Origin: Pseudomonas laurentiana
GTDB taxonomy: Bacteria > Pseudomonadota > Gammaproteobacteria > Pseudomonadales > Pseudomonadaceae
Direction: 5' to 3'
Length of the DNA: 64,000 nt
NCBI RefSeq assembly: GCF_014648275.1
Contig: NZ_BMQU01000015.1
Coordinates: forward strand, 1 to 64,000
The position numbers and the translations under genes are program-made. This document shows, one piece after another, positions 46,498 through 55,094 of the stretch; the stretch's first letter is position 1; the number at the start of each line of letters is the position of its first letter. The notes beneath the pieces are model-generated. The model was not told the origin of the DNA, did no database searches, and was given only the letters and a program-made list of their open reading frames with translations.

Positions 46498-47844
46498 CTA
46501 CACGCCAAACGGATAGGTCTCGTCTTCCGGTTCCAGTCTCTGGGATTTCGGCAGCGGCAACGCTGTGACCGGACGCGTCTTTTCAAACCACACCATCGCG
46601 TCGAACTGCTCGGCCAGTACGGCCTGAAAGTAGTGACTTTCGCGTTCACTTTGCGGGCGGTAGATGACGCCGATGGCCCGTTCCAGCAGCGACATGGACA
46701 GCGCCTCGCGCAAATCCTCTCGTTGGGGATCACGCCAGTCGGTCAATGAGCGAGGCACGCCGGCCTTGAGAAACTGCTGTTCCCAGCTATCGGCACGTGA
46801 GGGGCGCACATCCTTGATGTGCATGTCGCCATCCCAATCATCGGCTGCCGCTACCTGGCCATGATCGGTGCTCATGCCGATCAGTACCACGTCACGGCCG
46901 TAGGCGTTGCGACAGAGTTGTCCGATATTGAACTGTCCTTTCCAACCCATCTCCGTGGCACTCGCATTGCCGATGTGGGAGTTGTGCGCCCACACCACGG
47001 CCTTGGCGTGAGTGCCCCGATGCGTGAGCAGTGCCTGCAAGGTGTCGAACATATGCCGGTCGCGCAGGTTCCACGAGGCACTCGAGCCGCGATAAATGGC
47101 CCGGTAGTATTGTTCCGCCGCCCGGATGACTTGTGCATTCTGCCGGGCATTGAAAAAGGCTTCGTCGTCCTTCATTAGCCCGGTCATCTGTTTGGTCAGC
47201 ATGACGTTCAGTTGCTCGACCACCGCTTGCTCACAGGGCATCACGCCCGCACGCTCGACAAAATGCCCATACAGCGTGGGATCATCCTGCCAAGGGGTCA
47301 GGCATCCGTAGCGTTGCCGCGCCTCCTGCGCCAACAGTGGGGCGACACTGTCCAGGTAGTGCAAGACTTCACGAATGGAATTGCGCAGGCTGTACACATC
47401 CAGCCCACGAAATTCGACACGCTGTTCGGGGGCTATCAAGTGGTTGTGTTGATGAAGCCAATGGGCAAAGGCTTTGACCTCGGCATTGCGCCACATCCAG
47501 GTGGGGAATCTGCTGAAAATGTGATGCTTCCAGGCTGTCGCTGCCAGGCCGCGCACATAACGGTCAAGGTGGCCGGCATCCGGCCAGTCCGCTTCGACGG
47601 CGACGATGTTGAAACCGTGCTTGGCAATCAGTCGCTGGGTGATCGCCGCACGGGCTTGATAGAAGTCCGAGGTGCCATGGCTGGCTTCGCCGATCATGAC
47701 CACGCGTGCATCGGCGTATCGGTCAAACAGTTCGCCAAAGGCTTCTGTATCTACCGCAGGCAGCGGTTCGGCGTAATGGCGTAACACCGGGGTAATGGCG
47801 GCCTGGGCACTGTTGGCTCGGTAGGCATAGGGTTTCTTCAACAT
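46498..47844 (-). CDS. Erythromycin-esterase-family protein
   Basis: 448 residues. It has ADARVVMIGEASHGTSDFYQ, NIVAVEADWPDAGHLDRYVR, FPTWMWRNAEVKAFAHWL and VVWAHNSHIGNASATEMGWK, which match the catalytic histidine/glutamate motifs of the EreA/succinoglycan-biosynthesis superfamily. Chromosomal members are usually not resistance enzymes and sit in stress clusters with phosphoribosyltransferases. The substrate is unknown. The ATG overlaps the end of the upstream APH-like fragment, so the two are co-translated. Confidence 0.88.
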   Translation of the reverse strand: MLKKPYAYRANSAQAAITPVLRHYAEPLPAVDTEAFGELFDRYADARVVMIGEASHGTSDFYQARAAITQRLIAKHGFNIVAVEADWPDAGHLDRYVRGLAATAWKHHIFSRFPTWMWRNAEVKAFAHWLHQHNHLIAPEQRVEFRGLDVYSLRNSIREVLHYLDSVAPLLAQEARQRYGCLTPWQDDPTLYGHFVERAGVMPCEQAVVEQLNVMLTKQMTGLMKDDEAFFNARQNAQVIRAAEQYYRAIYRGSSASWNLRDRHMFDTLQALLTHRGTHAKAVVWAHNSHIGNASATEMGWKGQFNIGQLCRNAYGRDVVLIGMSTDHGQVAAADDWDGDMHIKDVRPSRADSWEQQFLKAGVPRSLTDWRDPQREDLREALSMSLLERAIGVIYRPQSERESHYFQAVLAEQFDAMVWFEKTRPVTALPLPKSQRLEPEDETYPFGV

Positions 47845-48404
47845 GCCGTGGTTACTCCCAGAAGCGGGCTTTCGTGGCTCAGGTAGCCTTGTGCCTGACG
47901 CAGTAACTGCCTGGCTTTGTCGGCCTTCAGTTGCCGCAGTGCCGGGTCCTGCTGACGCACCTCGGCGCTGGCATGAAACCGCGCAATCTCGGCCCCTAGC
48001 TCATGGATCAACGGTTCGCTTAATCGCCCTTCAACCGCCATACGGTCGAACAGCGCTTTTTGAGGAAAGCGACGCATCACCACCAGCCAGTCCATGACGT
48101 GGCCATCACCATCGAAGGCCAGCCGACCGTCTGCCTGGCGTGTGATTGGGCACAGGCGCAAATACAGGTCAGGGGCTGTCCGGCTGTTGAGGCGCAACTC
48201 GGCCCGGCAAGCGTGCTCGCGGCGTTTCAGGGTGAGGAAATTCAGTTCTGCATAGGCCACCGCGAGCTTTAGTTTATACGCCCGGTCTGCATGCAGAAAC
48301 ACTCTGGAACCGTGGCTTTCAATGCAGGTGACAGGCTGCTCAGGCCCAGGGTAGCTGCCGGGGCATGAGAGAAAGGCGATGACCTCGTCCTGCGAGCTGC
48401 TCAT
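47838..48404 (-). CDS. Short aminoglycoside-phosphotransferase-like protein (N-terminal part only)
   Basis: 188 residues. It opens VIAFLSCPGSYPGPEQPVTC, then VTCIESHGSRVFLHADRAYK-type strands (VFLHADRAYKLKLAVAYAEL) and LYLRLCPITRQADGRLAFDG, as in the first half of the bifunctional APH/ATP-kinase proteins of about 500 residues. The catalytic loop and the C-terminal P-loop kinase domain are missing. The end (LLGVTTAC) overlaps the esterase start. Either a truncated gene kept for coupling or a minimal domain; catalytic activity is doubtful. Confidence 0.65.
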   Translation of the reverse strand: MSSSQDEVIAFLSCPGSYPGPEQPVTCIESHGSRVFLHADRAYKLKLAVAYAELNFLTLKRREHACRAELRLNSRTAPDLYLRLCPITRQADGRLAFDGDGHVMDWLVVMRRFPQKALFDRMAVEGRLSEPLIHELGAEIARFHASAEVRQQDPALRQLKADKARQLLRQAQGYLSHESPLLGVTTAC

Positions 48405-48540
48405 GGGTGTCTCAATGGGTAGGTAGCCATTTTGACTACTCTATCCGTGGACTGGTCGGAGCCTTTTGACATTTATCAGAAAGGTGAACCCGGGCTCGCC
48501 CACTGGTCTACGTCTCGATAGGCGGGTCATTGTCAGCTGC

Positions 48541-48993
48541 TTACCATGCAAATGGAAAAAAGCCCTTCAGATGAGCACTCAGGTTGCCTGTCAATTCCAG
48601 TAGGGAGTAGTCGCGAAAGGAAAAACGCCACGTCTGGTCGATGCGTTCAAATGTATCGTGGTAACGGCCTGCGGCAATGGGTTGAAGCGGGATCTCGTCG
48701 GTTTCCTGAAAAACCGTGTAGTAGGCGCGTACGGTCGCCTTGCCTGAGGCTTCATCGATCTCGATGATGGGATTGCTGATGATGTGTTTTGTACGCGGTG
48801 TGCCGCAGGGATAGATTTTTATGTGTTGTTTCCAGACCAGCAACAGTGCGTGTTCATCAATCAAATCGTCGCGGCTCTGAACCTTGATGCGCGCATGCCT
48901 GAAGAGGGCCGCAGCACCTTCCAGATCACCACCATCCATTTTCTCAGCGTAGCGGTAAAGTAGATTGGTGATCTCGACAGCACTGTTGTTCAT
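48541..48993 (-). CDS. NTF2/SnoaL-like protein
   Basis: 150 residues; AGGGTGAG before ATG. ITNLLYRYAEKMDGGDLEGA opens a cone-shaped SnoaL-like fold, with DEHALLLVWKQHIKIYPCGT, TKHIISNPIIEIDEASGKAT and GRYHDTFERIDQTWRFSFRD. It resembles small isomerase/hydratase or ring-dioxygenase-beta-like proteins near aromatic-degradation genes. It sits at the left border of the aromatic cluster, so a role on a phenolic intermediate is possible but unproven. Confidence 0.75.
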   Translation of the reverse strand: MNNSAVEITNLLYRYAEKMDGGDLEGAAALFRHARIKVQSRDDLIDEHALLLVWKQHIKIYPCGTPRTKHIISNPIIEIDEASGKATVRAYYTVFQETDEIPLQPIAAGRYHDTFERIDQTWRFSFRDYSLLELTGNLSAHLKGFFPFAW

Positions 48994-49146
48994 CTCTCAC
49001 CCTTGCGTACGAATGGCCAGTTGGCCGGAGGGGCCGTAGCCACTGTCGCAGGCATCGTGAGTCGAAACATCGTCCCTATGGACGATCAGCCGTGGGCGGG
49101 CGCGAGTCCCGATACGCCGGTGTTGCACCCCAAGGCACCAGACGAC

Positions 49147-49169
49147 AAAAAGCCCGCACGGGGCGGGCT
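49147..49169 (-). terminator. Rho-independent terminator at the end of the pch operon
   Basis: On the minus strand a 7-bp stem AGCCCGC/GCGGGCT with a 5-nt loop is followed by TTTTTG. It lies ~120 nt after the stop of the membrane-protein gene at 49291 and likely ends the pchA-to-membrane-protein transcript. Confidence 0.75.
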
Positions 49170-49290
49170 CTCTGCGACGGGTCGCTGATCCTTCAGCTGA
49201 AACCAGTGTGCGCCTGCAGCGCCGTCGCGACCATGGGCAAAAGGTCGTACTGCCAGGCAGTAGAGCGGTTGCTGCCATCGCACGGTGTGT

Positions 49291-49695
49291 TCAGGGCGTG
49301 AGGACGGTGGCCGGGTAGAACAGGATGTTAAGGACGAAGAGCATCACCCAGAAGCCGATTTCCAGGGTTTCGGTAATCGGCTGGATACGCTTCAGTGCGC
49401 CATAGACATGCACGACGAACATCAGGCCGAAGACCACGAACAGCAGGTCGAATGCGTAGCTGTAACCGGTTCCGGTCGTGACCGAGCGCAGCATCGCGGC
49501 TTCAATCACCAGAATAAAGGCGCCGAGGCAGCGTCCGAAGTAAATGGCCAGGTGCTGATGGTCTGGAATCGTCCAGCGCATGGCTTTGGCCCAGGCAACA
49601 GGCGCAATGAAGATCGGCAGCGCGAAGAAAAGCGTGGTCACGATCATCAGGGTAGTGAGGTAGTCCTTGCTGTATTGCGCATAGTAGCCAAGCAT
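49291..49695 (-). CDS. Small integral membrane protein of the pch locus
   Basis: 134 residues from the ATG with AAGGAG 7 nt upstream. Four hydrophobic segments (YLTTLMIVTTLFFALPIFIA, CLGAFILVIEAAML, FDLLFVVFGLMFVVHVYGAL, FWVMLFVLNILFYPATVL). No family recognised. Its place after the cytochrome gene suggests it is co-transcribed with the methylhydroxylase genes; an anchoring or electron-transfer-associated role is possible only by context. Confidence 0.65.
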   Translation of the reverse strand: MLGYYAQYSKDYLTTLMIVTTLFFALPIFIAPVAWAKAMRWTIPDHQHLAIYFGRCLGAFILVIEAAMLRSVTTGTGYSYAFDLLFVVFGLMFVVHVYGALKRIQPITETLEIGFWVMLFVLNILFYPATVLTP

Positions 49696-49955
49696 CGACG
49701 AACTCCTTGTTCCGATGGCGCAGTGAAGCGCCACTCAATCGCTATTTTTGTTATGGAGGGCCTGTTTTGCGCAGCAAGAATTGCGAGCGGCCTGTTGGAC
49801 TGTCAAGCGCACCGGGGCTTTCCAGTACCAAAGAGGCAGGGGGTACGACTTAAGGTGTGGGTGGCAACAGGGTGACCAGACGCGCGAGGGTCGTATCGAC
49901 GGCAGAACCTACGGAAACGCTGCGGTAATGGTCACCCGGGTGCCCCTGAACACGC

Positions 49956-50327
49956 TTAGTTCAGTGTTTTCAGGTAAGCGATCAGGTGTTGGCGGTTCTG
50001 CGCGTCTGCCTGGCCTGGGAACATCATCATGTTGCCCGGCAACAGGGTGGCAGGACTGGTCAGCCATTTGTCCAGGTTTGCTTCATTCCACTGCAGCTTG
50101 GCACCTTGCAGTGCGGCAGAGTAGCTGAAGGCGGGGGCCTGGGCGCTGGCACGGCCGAAGACGCCATGCAGGCTTGGGCCCATGAGATTCTTGCCCGCTT
50201 CGGGGCTGTGACAGAAGCCGCACTGGGCAGTGAACAGGGCTTTGCCCTGGGTGGCGTCGCCCTGAGCAAGGGCCAGAGGGGCAGCCAGCAGCAAGGCACT
50301 GGCAGCGAGCAGTTGCGCGTATTTCAT
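49956..50327 (-). CDS. Class I cytochrome c
   Basis: 123 residues from ATG 50327 (TAGGAAA site); the longer start overlaps the terminator. A signal peptide (MKYAQLLAASALLLAAPLAL, cut near AQGDA) is followed by heme site C36-x2-C39-H40 (CGFCH), MGPSLHGVFGR and a distal methionine in PGNMMMFPG. A periplasmic c550/c2-type carrier. It probably takes electrons from the methylhydroxylase cytochrome to the respiratory chain. An intrinsic terminator separates it from pchF. Confidence 0.85.
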   Translation of the reverse strand: MKYAQLLAASALLLAAPLALAQGDATQGKALFTAQCGFCHSPEAGKNLMGPSLHGVFGRASAQAPAFSYSAALQGAKLQWNEANLDKWLTSPATLLPGNMMMFPGQADAQNRQHLIAYLKTLN

Positions 50328-50343
50328 GGTATTTCCTAGCGGT

Positions 50344-50376
50344 AAAAACGGCCCCGCCGAGAGGTTTCGGCGGGGC
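50344..50376 (-). terminator. Strong hairpin terminator between pchF and the cytochrome gene
   Basis: On the minus strand, just after the pchF stop, a perfect 10-bp stem GCCCCGCCGA/TCGGCGGGGC with a 6-nt loop is followed by CGTTTTTACC. This is a textbook intrinsic terminator inside what looks like one gene run, and it lies 17 bp before the cytochrome ATG. Confidence 0.8.
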
Positions 50377-50387
50377 ATCAAGAGCAA

Positions 50388-51956
50388 TCAGAACGGGTTG
50401 GCGAGGTCGATGCCCGACTTGCCCGGCGAGAGGATGTTGTTCGGGTCCAGGGCACGTTTGAGCGCATGCTCAACCTTGCGCTTCACCGGGCCGTAGCTCT
50501 GCGCCACACGCTCCTGGAAGGCGGTGTTGACGCGGTACACGGCGTAACCTTCGCTCTCGAACACATCCAGCAGTTCGGCGAAGCAGGCGTTGGCGCGCTT
50601 GGTCTCCTCCGGGTTGGTGCGGTCGTACAGCACGTCGATGACGTGGTGCATGTCGCGCCAGCCGACGATGAACTCGCCGACATAGTCCAGACCGTGTTTG
50701 TTGAGGATCTTCTTGGCCAGCGCCTGCTGCTTGTTGCACTCGCTGCCACGGGCCTGGCTCACCGGGGCGAACCACATCGAACCACCGCCGCCACGCCAGT
50801 TGTACAAGCCGAATTCCTGCAGGTTCGGCACACCCGACATCAGTTGCGCACGGTACTTGAACGGCTGGGTGTCACCGGCTTCTTCCTGGGTGACGATGCG
50901 GCCTTTACCCAGTTGTTTCAGGGCGCCGGTGACGATCTTCCAGTTCACATCGACCTGTTCCTGAGTGCCGTAGAGCGCGGCATAGACGTTCCAGGCACCG
51001 AGGTTCTTGTCCTTCTGGATTTGCTTGAGGATCGCGTCGGAGGTCGCACCCGGCTCAGTGGTGTAGTCGGCACGGCGGGTGTTGCAGGTGGAGGCTTCCC
51101 AGAGTACGCCGGCGATGACCACCGAGTTCGGAATGACCTGGGCAATACGCAGTGGGCGGATGAATTCGACAATCTCGGCGATGTCCGACTCGTTCTCGAA
51201 TTTGATCTCGAACGGCTTGAACACCGGTGGTTTTGGCATCAGCCAGAAACCCATCTTGGTGCAGATACCATAGTTGGCCTGGGTGAACATGCCGTCCAGG
51301 GTCGGGCCGTAGCCCCATTTGAACACCTGCCAGGCCTTGTCGCCTTTAACGCCGCCCATACCGGTACGGTAGACGTCACCGTTGGCCAGCACCACTTCCA
51401 TGCCACATTGCATCAGGAAGTGTTCGCCATAGGGGGTGTAGCCCACGCCACGGTCCATGGTATTGCCCAGCGGGCCAGCGATGGCCGACGGTGCGGAGAA
51501 CGACAGCATGAGCGGCAGGTTGTTTTCCTGCAGGTAGTCATACAACTGCTGGTAGGTCACACCCGGTTCGACCAGTGCAGTACCCAGCTCTGGGTCGACA
51601 TGCAGGATCTTGTTCATTTTCTTCAGGTCGAGGATCACCTGGCCGCGTTGGCCTGGTGCCGCCGAACCGTAACCGAAGTTACGGCCGGTGGAGATGGTCC
51701 ACACCGGAATCTTGTGTTCGTTGCAGATCTTCACCACGCCTTGCACTTGCTCGACGGTCGTGGCGGTGACGGCGGCGGATGGCGCGTGCTCGGCGTTGTC
51801 CACGGCCATCATGATTTTGGTGTAGGGGATCAGTTGATCGTCCTTGACCAGGACATTGTCCTCGCCCAGCAGCGCACGGAATTTGGCGATGGCTTGTTGG
51901 AAGTTGGCAGCATCGACGCCGCGCGGGAGCAGTGTGGTGTTGGTTTGCTCAGTCAT
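50388..51956 (-). CDS. pchF: 4-cresol dehydrogenase (p-cresol methylhydroxylase) flavoprotein subunit
   Basis: 522 residues; AAGGAG 8 nt before ATG. VAO-family FAD domain (WTISTGRNFGYGSAAPGQRG) and cytochrome/substrate domain. Y385 in LQEFGLYNWRGGGG corresponds to the tyrosine that binds FAD covalently in P. putida PchF (Tyr384 of the mature chain). Long near-identical stretches to PchF from memory (NTMDRGVGYTPYGEHF, MFTQANYGICTKMGFWLMPK). Oxidises p-cresol to 4-hydroxybenzyl alcohol and 4-hydroxybenzaldehyde in the periplasm, passing electrons to PchC. 4-ethylphenol or eugenol hydroxylase activity cannot be excluded. Confidence 0.93.
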   Translation of the reverse strand: MTEQTNTTLLPRGVDAANFQQAIAKFRALLGEDNVLVKDDQLIPYTKIMMAVDNAEHAPSAAVTATTVEQVQGVVKICNEHKIPVWTISTGRNFGYGSAAPGQRGQVILDLKKMNKILHVDPELGTALVEPGVTYQQLYDYLQENNLPLMLSFSAPSAIAGPLGNTMDRGVGYTPYGEHFLMQCGMEVVLANGDVYRTGMGGVKGDKAWQVFKWGYGPTLDGMFTQANYGICTKMGFWLMPKPPVFKPFEIKFENESDIAEIVEFIRPLRIAQVIPNSVVIAGVLWEASTCNTRRADYTTEPGATSDAILKQIQKDKNLGAWNVYAALYGTQEQVDVNWKIVTGALKQLGKGRIVTQEEAGDTQPFKYRAQLMSGVPNLQEFGLYNWRGGGGSMWFAPVSQARGSECNKQQALAKKILNKHGLDYVGEFIVGWRDMHHVIDVLYDRTNPEETKRANACFAELLDVFESEGYAVYRVNTAFQERVAQSYGPVKRKVEHALKRALDPNNILSPGKSGIDLANPF

Positions 51957-51969
51957 CTGATTAGCTCCT

Positions 51970-52662
51970 TCAAGCTTCGATCGAGAACGAAACGAAATTG
52001 CCGGTCAACGGCGATGGGCGGCTGGCCACCAGAGGCGCCTGTCCGCTGTCGGCGGTGCCCATTACCGCCAGGGCGTAGCCGAGGGTGGCGGCCCATTGCT
52101 CGGAACCCGCACGGTTACGGCTGGCGGCGCCCATCTGCAGCGGGGCTTTATTGCCATGCAGACGCTGTTCGCTGAGGCTGAAACCGGTGCCGCAGGCATT
52201 CAGCTGCAGGCCAAGCTGCGGGGCGCAGCCGCTGGCCGCTTCGGCGCTAAGCAGACGGTGCTGTGAGGCGTTGGCCGTTGCATTGTGCTGGCCCAGCCAT
52301 TGCACCCGGGCACCCGTGCTGCGCGCCAGGTCTATGATCAGCGCCGCGCTGGCATCGTCGACCAGGCCAATGATGCGTTGCGGTTGGCCGCTGCGCAGGC
52401 GTTTTTCCAGGCCGAGGATGAAGTCCAGGCTCAGGTCGGTGCGCTGCACGCTGACCTGCTTGGCAGCGTTGCTGGCCTTGATCCCCTGGAGGAAGGCCGA
52501 CTCGGCGACATTGCCGCTGACCAAGGCCAGGGTCGGCAGTGCCGGCCGGGCTTGGCCGCCCAGCATGGTGTTGGCCATGGCCAGGCTGGAACTGCCCATG
52601 GCGACACCGGCCAGGCCACCCAGGGCCATACCTTTGAGCAGGAAACGACGTTCGACGTTCAT
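51970..52662 (-). CDS. pchX: PchX-like protein with twin-arginine-type signal
   Basis: 230 residues from the ATG with AAGGAG 6 nt upstream; a longer upstream frame is spurious. The N-terminus MNVERRFLLKGMALGGLAGV is a twin-arginine signal (RRFLLKG). The remainder is low-complexity alanine/glycine/leucine-rich with no known catalytic motif. In the P. putida pchACXF operon a protein of unknown function, PchX, sits between pchC and pchF; position and size agree here. It may assist maturation or assembly of the methylhydroxylase, as inferred from operon order. Confidence 0.75.
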   Translation of the reverse strand: MNVERRFLLKGMALGGLAGVAMGSSSLAMANTMLGGQARPALPTLALVSGNVAESAFLQGIKASNAAKQVSVQRTDLSLDFILGLEKRLRSGQPQRIIGLVDDASAALIIDLARSTGARVQWLGQHNATANASQHRLLSAEAASGCAPQLGLQLNACGTGFSLSEQRLHGNKAPLQMGAASRNRAGSEQWAATLGYALAVMGTADSGQAPLVASRPSPLTGNFVSFSIEA

Positions 52663-52672
52663 GACGCGCTCC

Positions 52673-53008
52673 TTAAGGTTTGGCCGCTGGCGCAGACGCC
52701 TTGGAAATGTATTCGGCGACCTGCTGCAGTGAGTTGTCGTCGATGAACGAGGCTGGGAAGGCCGGCATGGCGCGGAAGCCGTTGCGGACCACGGCGGTGA
52801 TGTATGCCGGTGGCAGTTGGCGGCCTTTGATGACCGGGCCAACCTTGTTTTCATGGCAGTGGCCACAAACCTTGGCATAGACGTTTTCGCCGCCTTTCCA
52901 GACGCCATCACCATCGGCGGCAGCATTACCGGCAAGCACGACAAAAGGCAGGGCGAAACAAGCAGCGAAGGTCCGCTTCACAGCAGCGCTGTTGAGGAGT
53001 GAGGACAT
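52673..53008 (-). CDS. pchC: 4-cresol dehydrogenase cytochrome c subunit
   Basis: 111 residues. The ATG at 53008 follows GGAG by 6 nt; two earlier ATGs are weaker. A signal peptide (MSSLLNSAAVKRTFAACFAL, cut near NAAAD) is followed by heme c site C48-x2-C51-H52 (CGHCH) and axial M81 (RAMPAFPA). As the PchC subunit it accepts electrons from the flavin of PchF. It lies 10 bp upstream of pchX and 53 bp downstream of pchA. Confidence 0.88.
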   Translation of the reverse strand: MSSLLNSAAVKRTFAACFALPFVVLAGNAAADGDGVWKGGENVYAKVCGHCHENKVGPVIKGRQLPPAYITAVVRNGFRAMPAFPASFIDDNSLQQVAEYISKASAPAAKP

Positions 53009-53061
53009 TTCGTACTCCATATTGTTATTGGTAGGTTGGTTCATGAGCGCCTTGGGCCGGA

Positions 53062-54537
53062 TCAGAACGGATACGGACGAGGGGCGTGTTGCAGGGTGAT
53101 CCAGTGATCAGTGGTGAACTCTTCGATGGCCCAGTCGCCGTTGAAGCGGCCGAGACCGGAGTTCTTCTCACCGCCGAATGGCGCATTCGGTTCGTCATTG
53201 ACCGGGATGTCGTTAACGTGGGTCATGCCGGCATGAATACGCTGGGCGAACTGCACACCGCGCTCCAGGCTGGAGGTGAACACGGCGCTGGACAGCCCGT
53301 ACTCGCTGCGGTTTGCCAGTTCCAGTGCATGTTCGGCGTCGCGGGCGGACTGAATGCCCACCAGCGGGCCAAAGATTTCTTCCCGGGCGATGTCCATGTC
53401 GGCGGTCACGTCACCGAACACATGCGGTGGCAATACATTGCCCTGGGCTTGCGCACCGACCAGCAGCGTGGCGCCCTCGGCGATGGCCGTGGTGATCTTC
53501 TCCTGCAGGCCAGCCAGTTGCTTGGCGTTGATCACTGGGCCGACCACGGTCTCGGCCTTGCTTGGGTCGCCGTAGGGCAGGGCTTTCACGCGCTCGACGA
53601 AGCGGCGGGTGAAGGCTTCCAGCAGTGGCTGCTCGACGATGATGCGGTTGATCGCCATGCAGATCTGCCCCTGGTGAAGGAACTTGCCCACCACGGCTGC
53701 GTTGACGGCCTGCTCGACGTCTGCATCGGCCAGGACCACAAACGGGCTATTGCCACCCAGTTCGAGGGCAACGTGCTTGAGGTGCTCGCCGCCACTGGCG
53801 ATTCGGCCGATGTTGCGTCCAACCTGAGTGGAGCCGGTGAAGGAAATGAATGCCGGTACCGGGTGCTCGACAAAGGCATCGCCGATTTCCGCGCCAGAAC
53901 CCACGACCACGCTGAGTACGCCTGCCGGCAGGCCGGCTTCCTCGAAAATACGCGCCAGCAGCAGGCCACCGGTGACAGGGGTGTCACTGGCCGGCTTGAC
54001 CACCACGGCATTGCCCAGCGCCAGCGCGGGGGCCAGGGAGCGGGCGGTCAGGTGCAGGGGGAAGTTCCATGGGCTGATGACACCGATCACGCCCAATGGC
54101 GTGCGGTACACGCGGCTTTCCTTGCCCGGGATGTTCGACGCCATGATGCGCCCGTGTACACGGCTTGGCAGGCTGGCCGATTCCAACGTGATGGCACGGG
54201 CGGCGCCCCACTCGATCTGAGCCTTGATGCGGGTACTGCCGGACTCACGAATGATCCAGTCGATGATCTCCTCACGGCGTTCGTCGAAAATCTTCACCGC
54301 ATTGAGCAGCACCTGGGCACGCGCCGCTGGCCCTTTGCTTGCCCACTCGGCCTGGGTTTCGCGTGCCTTGCGGTAGGCCGCATCGAGGTCTTCGCGGTTG
54401 GCCAGGGTGATGTCCAGCAAGCGCTGTTGGGTGAAGGGGTCAGACACTTCCAACGAGCGACCGGCGCTGCCGGCACGCCATTCTCCGGCGAGCGGCTGCA
54501 AGTCAAGGTTCTGATAGGCAGGGCGAGTAGTGGTCAT
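53062..54537 (-). CDS. pchA: 4-hydroxybenzaldehyde dehydrogenase
   Basis: 491 residues, a complete NAD-type aldehyde dehydrogenase: [20 protein letters not shown], the Glu in [15 protein letters not shown], the catalytic Cys in [13 protein letters not shown] and [20 protein letters not shown]. First gene of the minus-strand operon, in the pchA-C-X-F order known for P. putida, so it oxidises 4-hydroxybenzaldehyde to 4-hydroxybenzoate. Vanillin or coniferyl aldehyde dehydrogenase activity is possible if the substrate were eugenol. The sigma-54-type promoter at 54799-54813 reads into it. Confidence 0.88.
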   Translation of the reverse strand: MTTTRPAYQNLDLQPLAGEWRAGSAGRSLEVSDPFTQQRLLDITLANREDLDAAYRKARETQAEWASKGPAARAQVLLNAVKIFDERREEIIDWIIRESGSTRIKAQIEWGAARAITLESASLPSRVHGRIMASNIPGKESRVYRTPLGVIGVISPWNFPLHLTARSLAPALALGNAVVVKPASDTPVTGGLLLARIFEEAGLPAGVLSVVVGSGAEIGDAFVEHPVPAFISFTGSTQVGRNIGRIASGGEHLKHVALELGGNSPFVVLADADVEQAVNAAVVGKFLHQGQICMAINRIIVEQPLLEAFTRRFVERVKALPYGDPSKAETVVGPVINAKQLAGLQEKITTAIAEGATLLVGAQAQGNVLPPHVFGDVTADMDIAREEIFGPLVGIQSARDAEHALELANRSEYGLSSAVFTSSLERGVQFAQRIHAGMTHVNDIPVNDEPNAPFGGEKNSGLGRFNGDWAIEEFTTDHWITLQHAPRPYPF

Positions 54538-54798
54538 GATGTTCTCTCTTATAGAACCGAAAGGTCATCCATCAGCGGCTGAAAGGCCGCTGGCCGAAGG
54601 CTTCCGGCTGGTCGTGGTACGCAGGGGTTACGGTTCAGCCGCGAGGCTGACGAAGGTCACCGAGAGCACTGTCCAGCGGGGCGCACTTGCAGAGTAGTCG
54701 CCACGGTAAGGTGCGCTGGGTGTCAAGTGCGAAGTGGGCAGTCGTCATGTCGGGGTCACCTGTATTTTTTTTATCAATGTGCACGTGACCTGTGACTA

Positions 54799-54813
54799 AC
54801 AATTATCGTGCCA
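54799..54813 (-). promoter_or_regulatory. Sigma-54-type promoter of the pch operon
   Basis: On the minus strand TGGCAC-GATAA-TTGT, a perfect -24 hexamer with 5-nt spacing and a near-consensus -12 (TTGT instead of TTGC). It points toward pchA. The divergent activator encodes a GAFTGA motif, which interacts only with RNA polymerase-sigma-54. Confidence 0.75.
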
Positions 54814-54837
54814 CGCTGCTGTTTGTGATTGTTTTTC

Positions 54838-54855
54838 CTTTAAAAACAGTGACTT
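54838..54855. promoter_or_regulatory. Shared upstream box CTTTAAAAACAGTGACTT
   Basis: Lies 24 bp upstream of the pch -24 element. Seventeen of eighteen bases recur upstream of the porin promoter (58063-58080, CTTTAAAAACAATGACTT) at a similar distance. Candidate IHF site or activator half-site. Confidence 0.65.
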
Positions 54856-55094
54856 GCGAGTGTTTTTTGGCGCGACAGCATGTCGCGGGCAGGAGGTGTT
54901 AAAACGCCCAGTGCGGAAATTTATGCAGAGAAGTTGCAGGCTGTCGAAAGCTCAGCGGTGCGCTGAATGATGAAAAATGTGCGGTTATCGGACGAAAGTG
55001 GTGCTTGCAGCGTACCGTTGCCCGCCTGCCGATTGACCCGTCGGGGGGGCTGGGCATACTGAAAGACTACTTATCTGCCTTCTGTTGATTGCCT

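Larger units (their letters stand above)
54538..55094. promoter_or_regulatory. Divergent control region, pchA operon / sigma-54 activator
   Basis: 557 bp without a gene. It holds a sigma-54-type promoter for pchA (54799-54813), the shared upstream box (54838-54855), and the regulator's own promoter nearer 55090. The stretch 54538-54798 would be an unusually long (about 250 nt) pchA leader. Confidence 0.7.

Noticed and set aside
46498-47844. Macrolide resistance gene
   Set aside because: The family name is erythromycin esterase, but chromosomal stress-cluster members are generally not resistance enzymes and context gives no support.
50466-52175. 569-codon open frame on the plus strand over pchF/pchX
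   Set aside because: Mirror frame of GC-rich pch genes: histidine/glycine/valine-rich and no known family.
53086-54582. 498-codon open frame antisense to pchA
   Set aside because: Same artefact of high-GC codon usage; the aldehyde dehydrogenase on the other strand is unambiguous.
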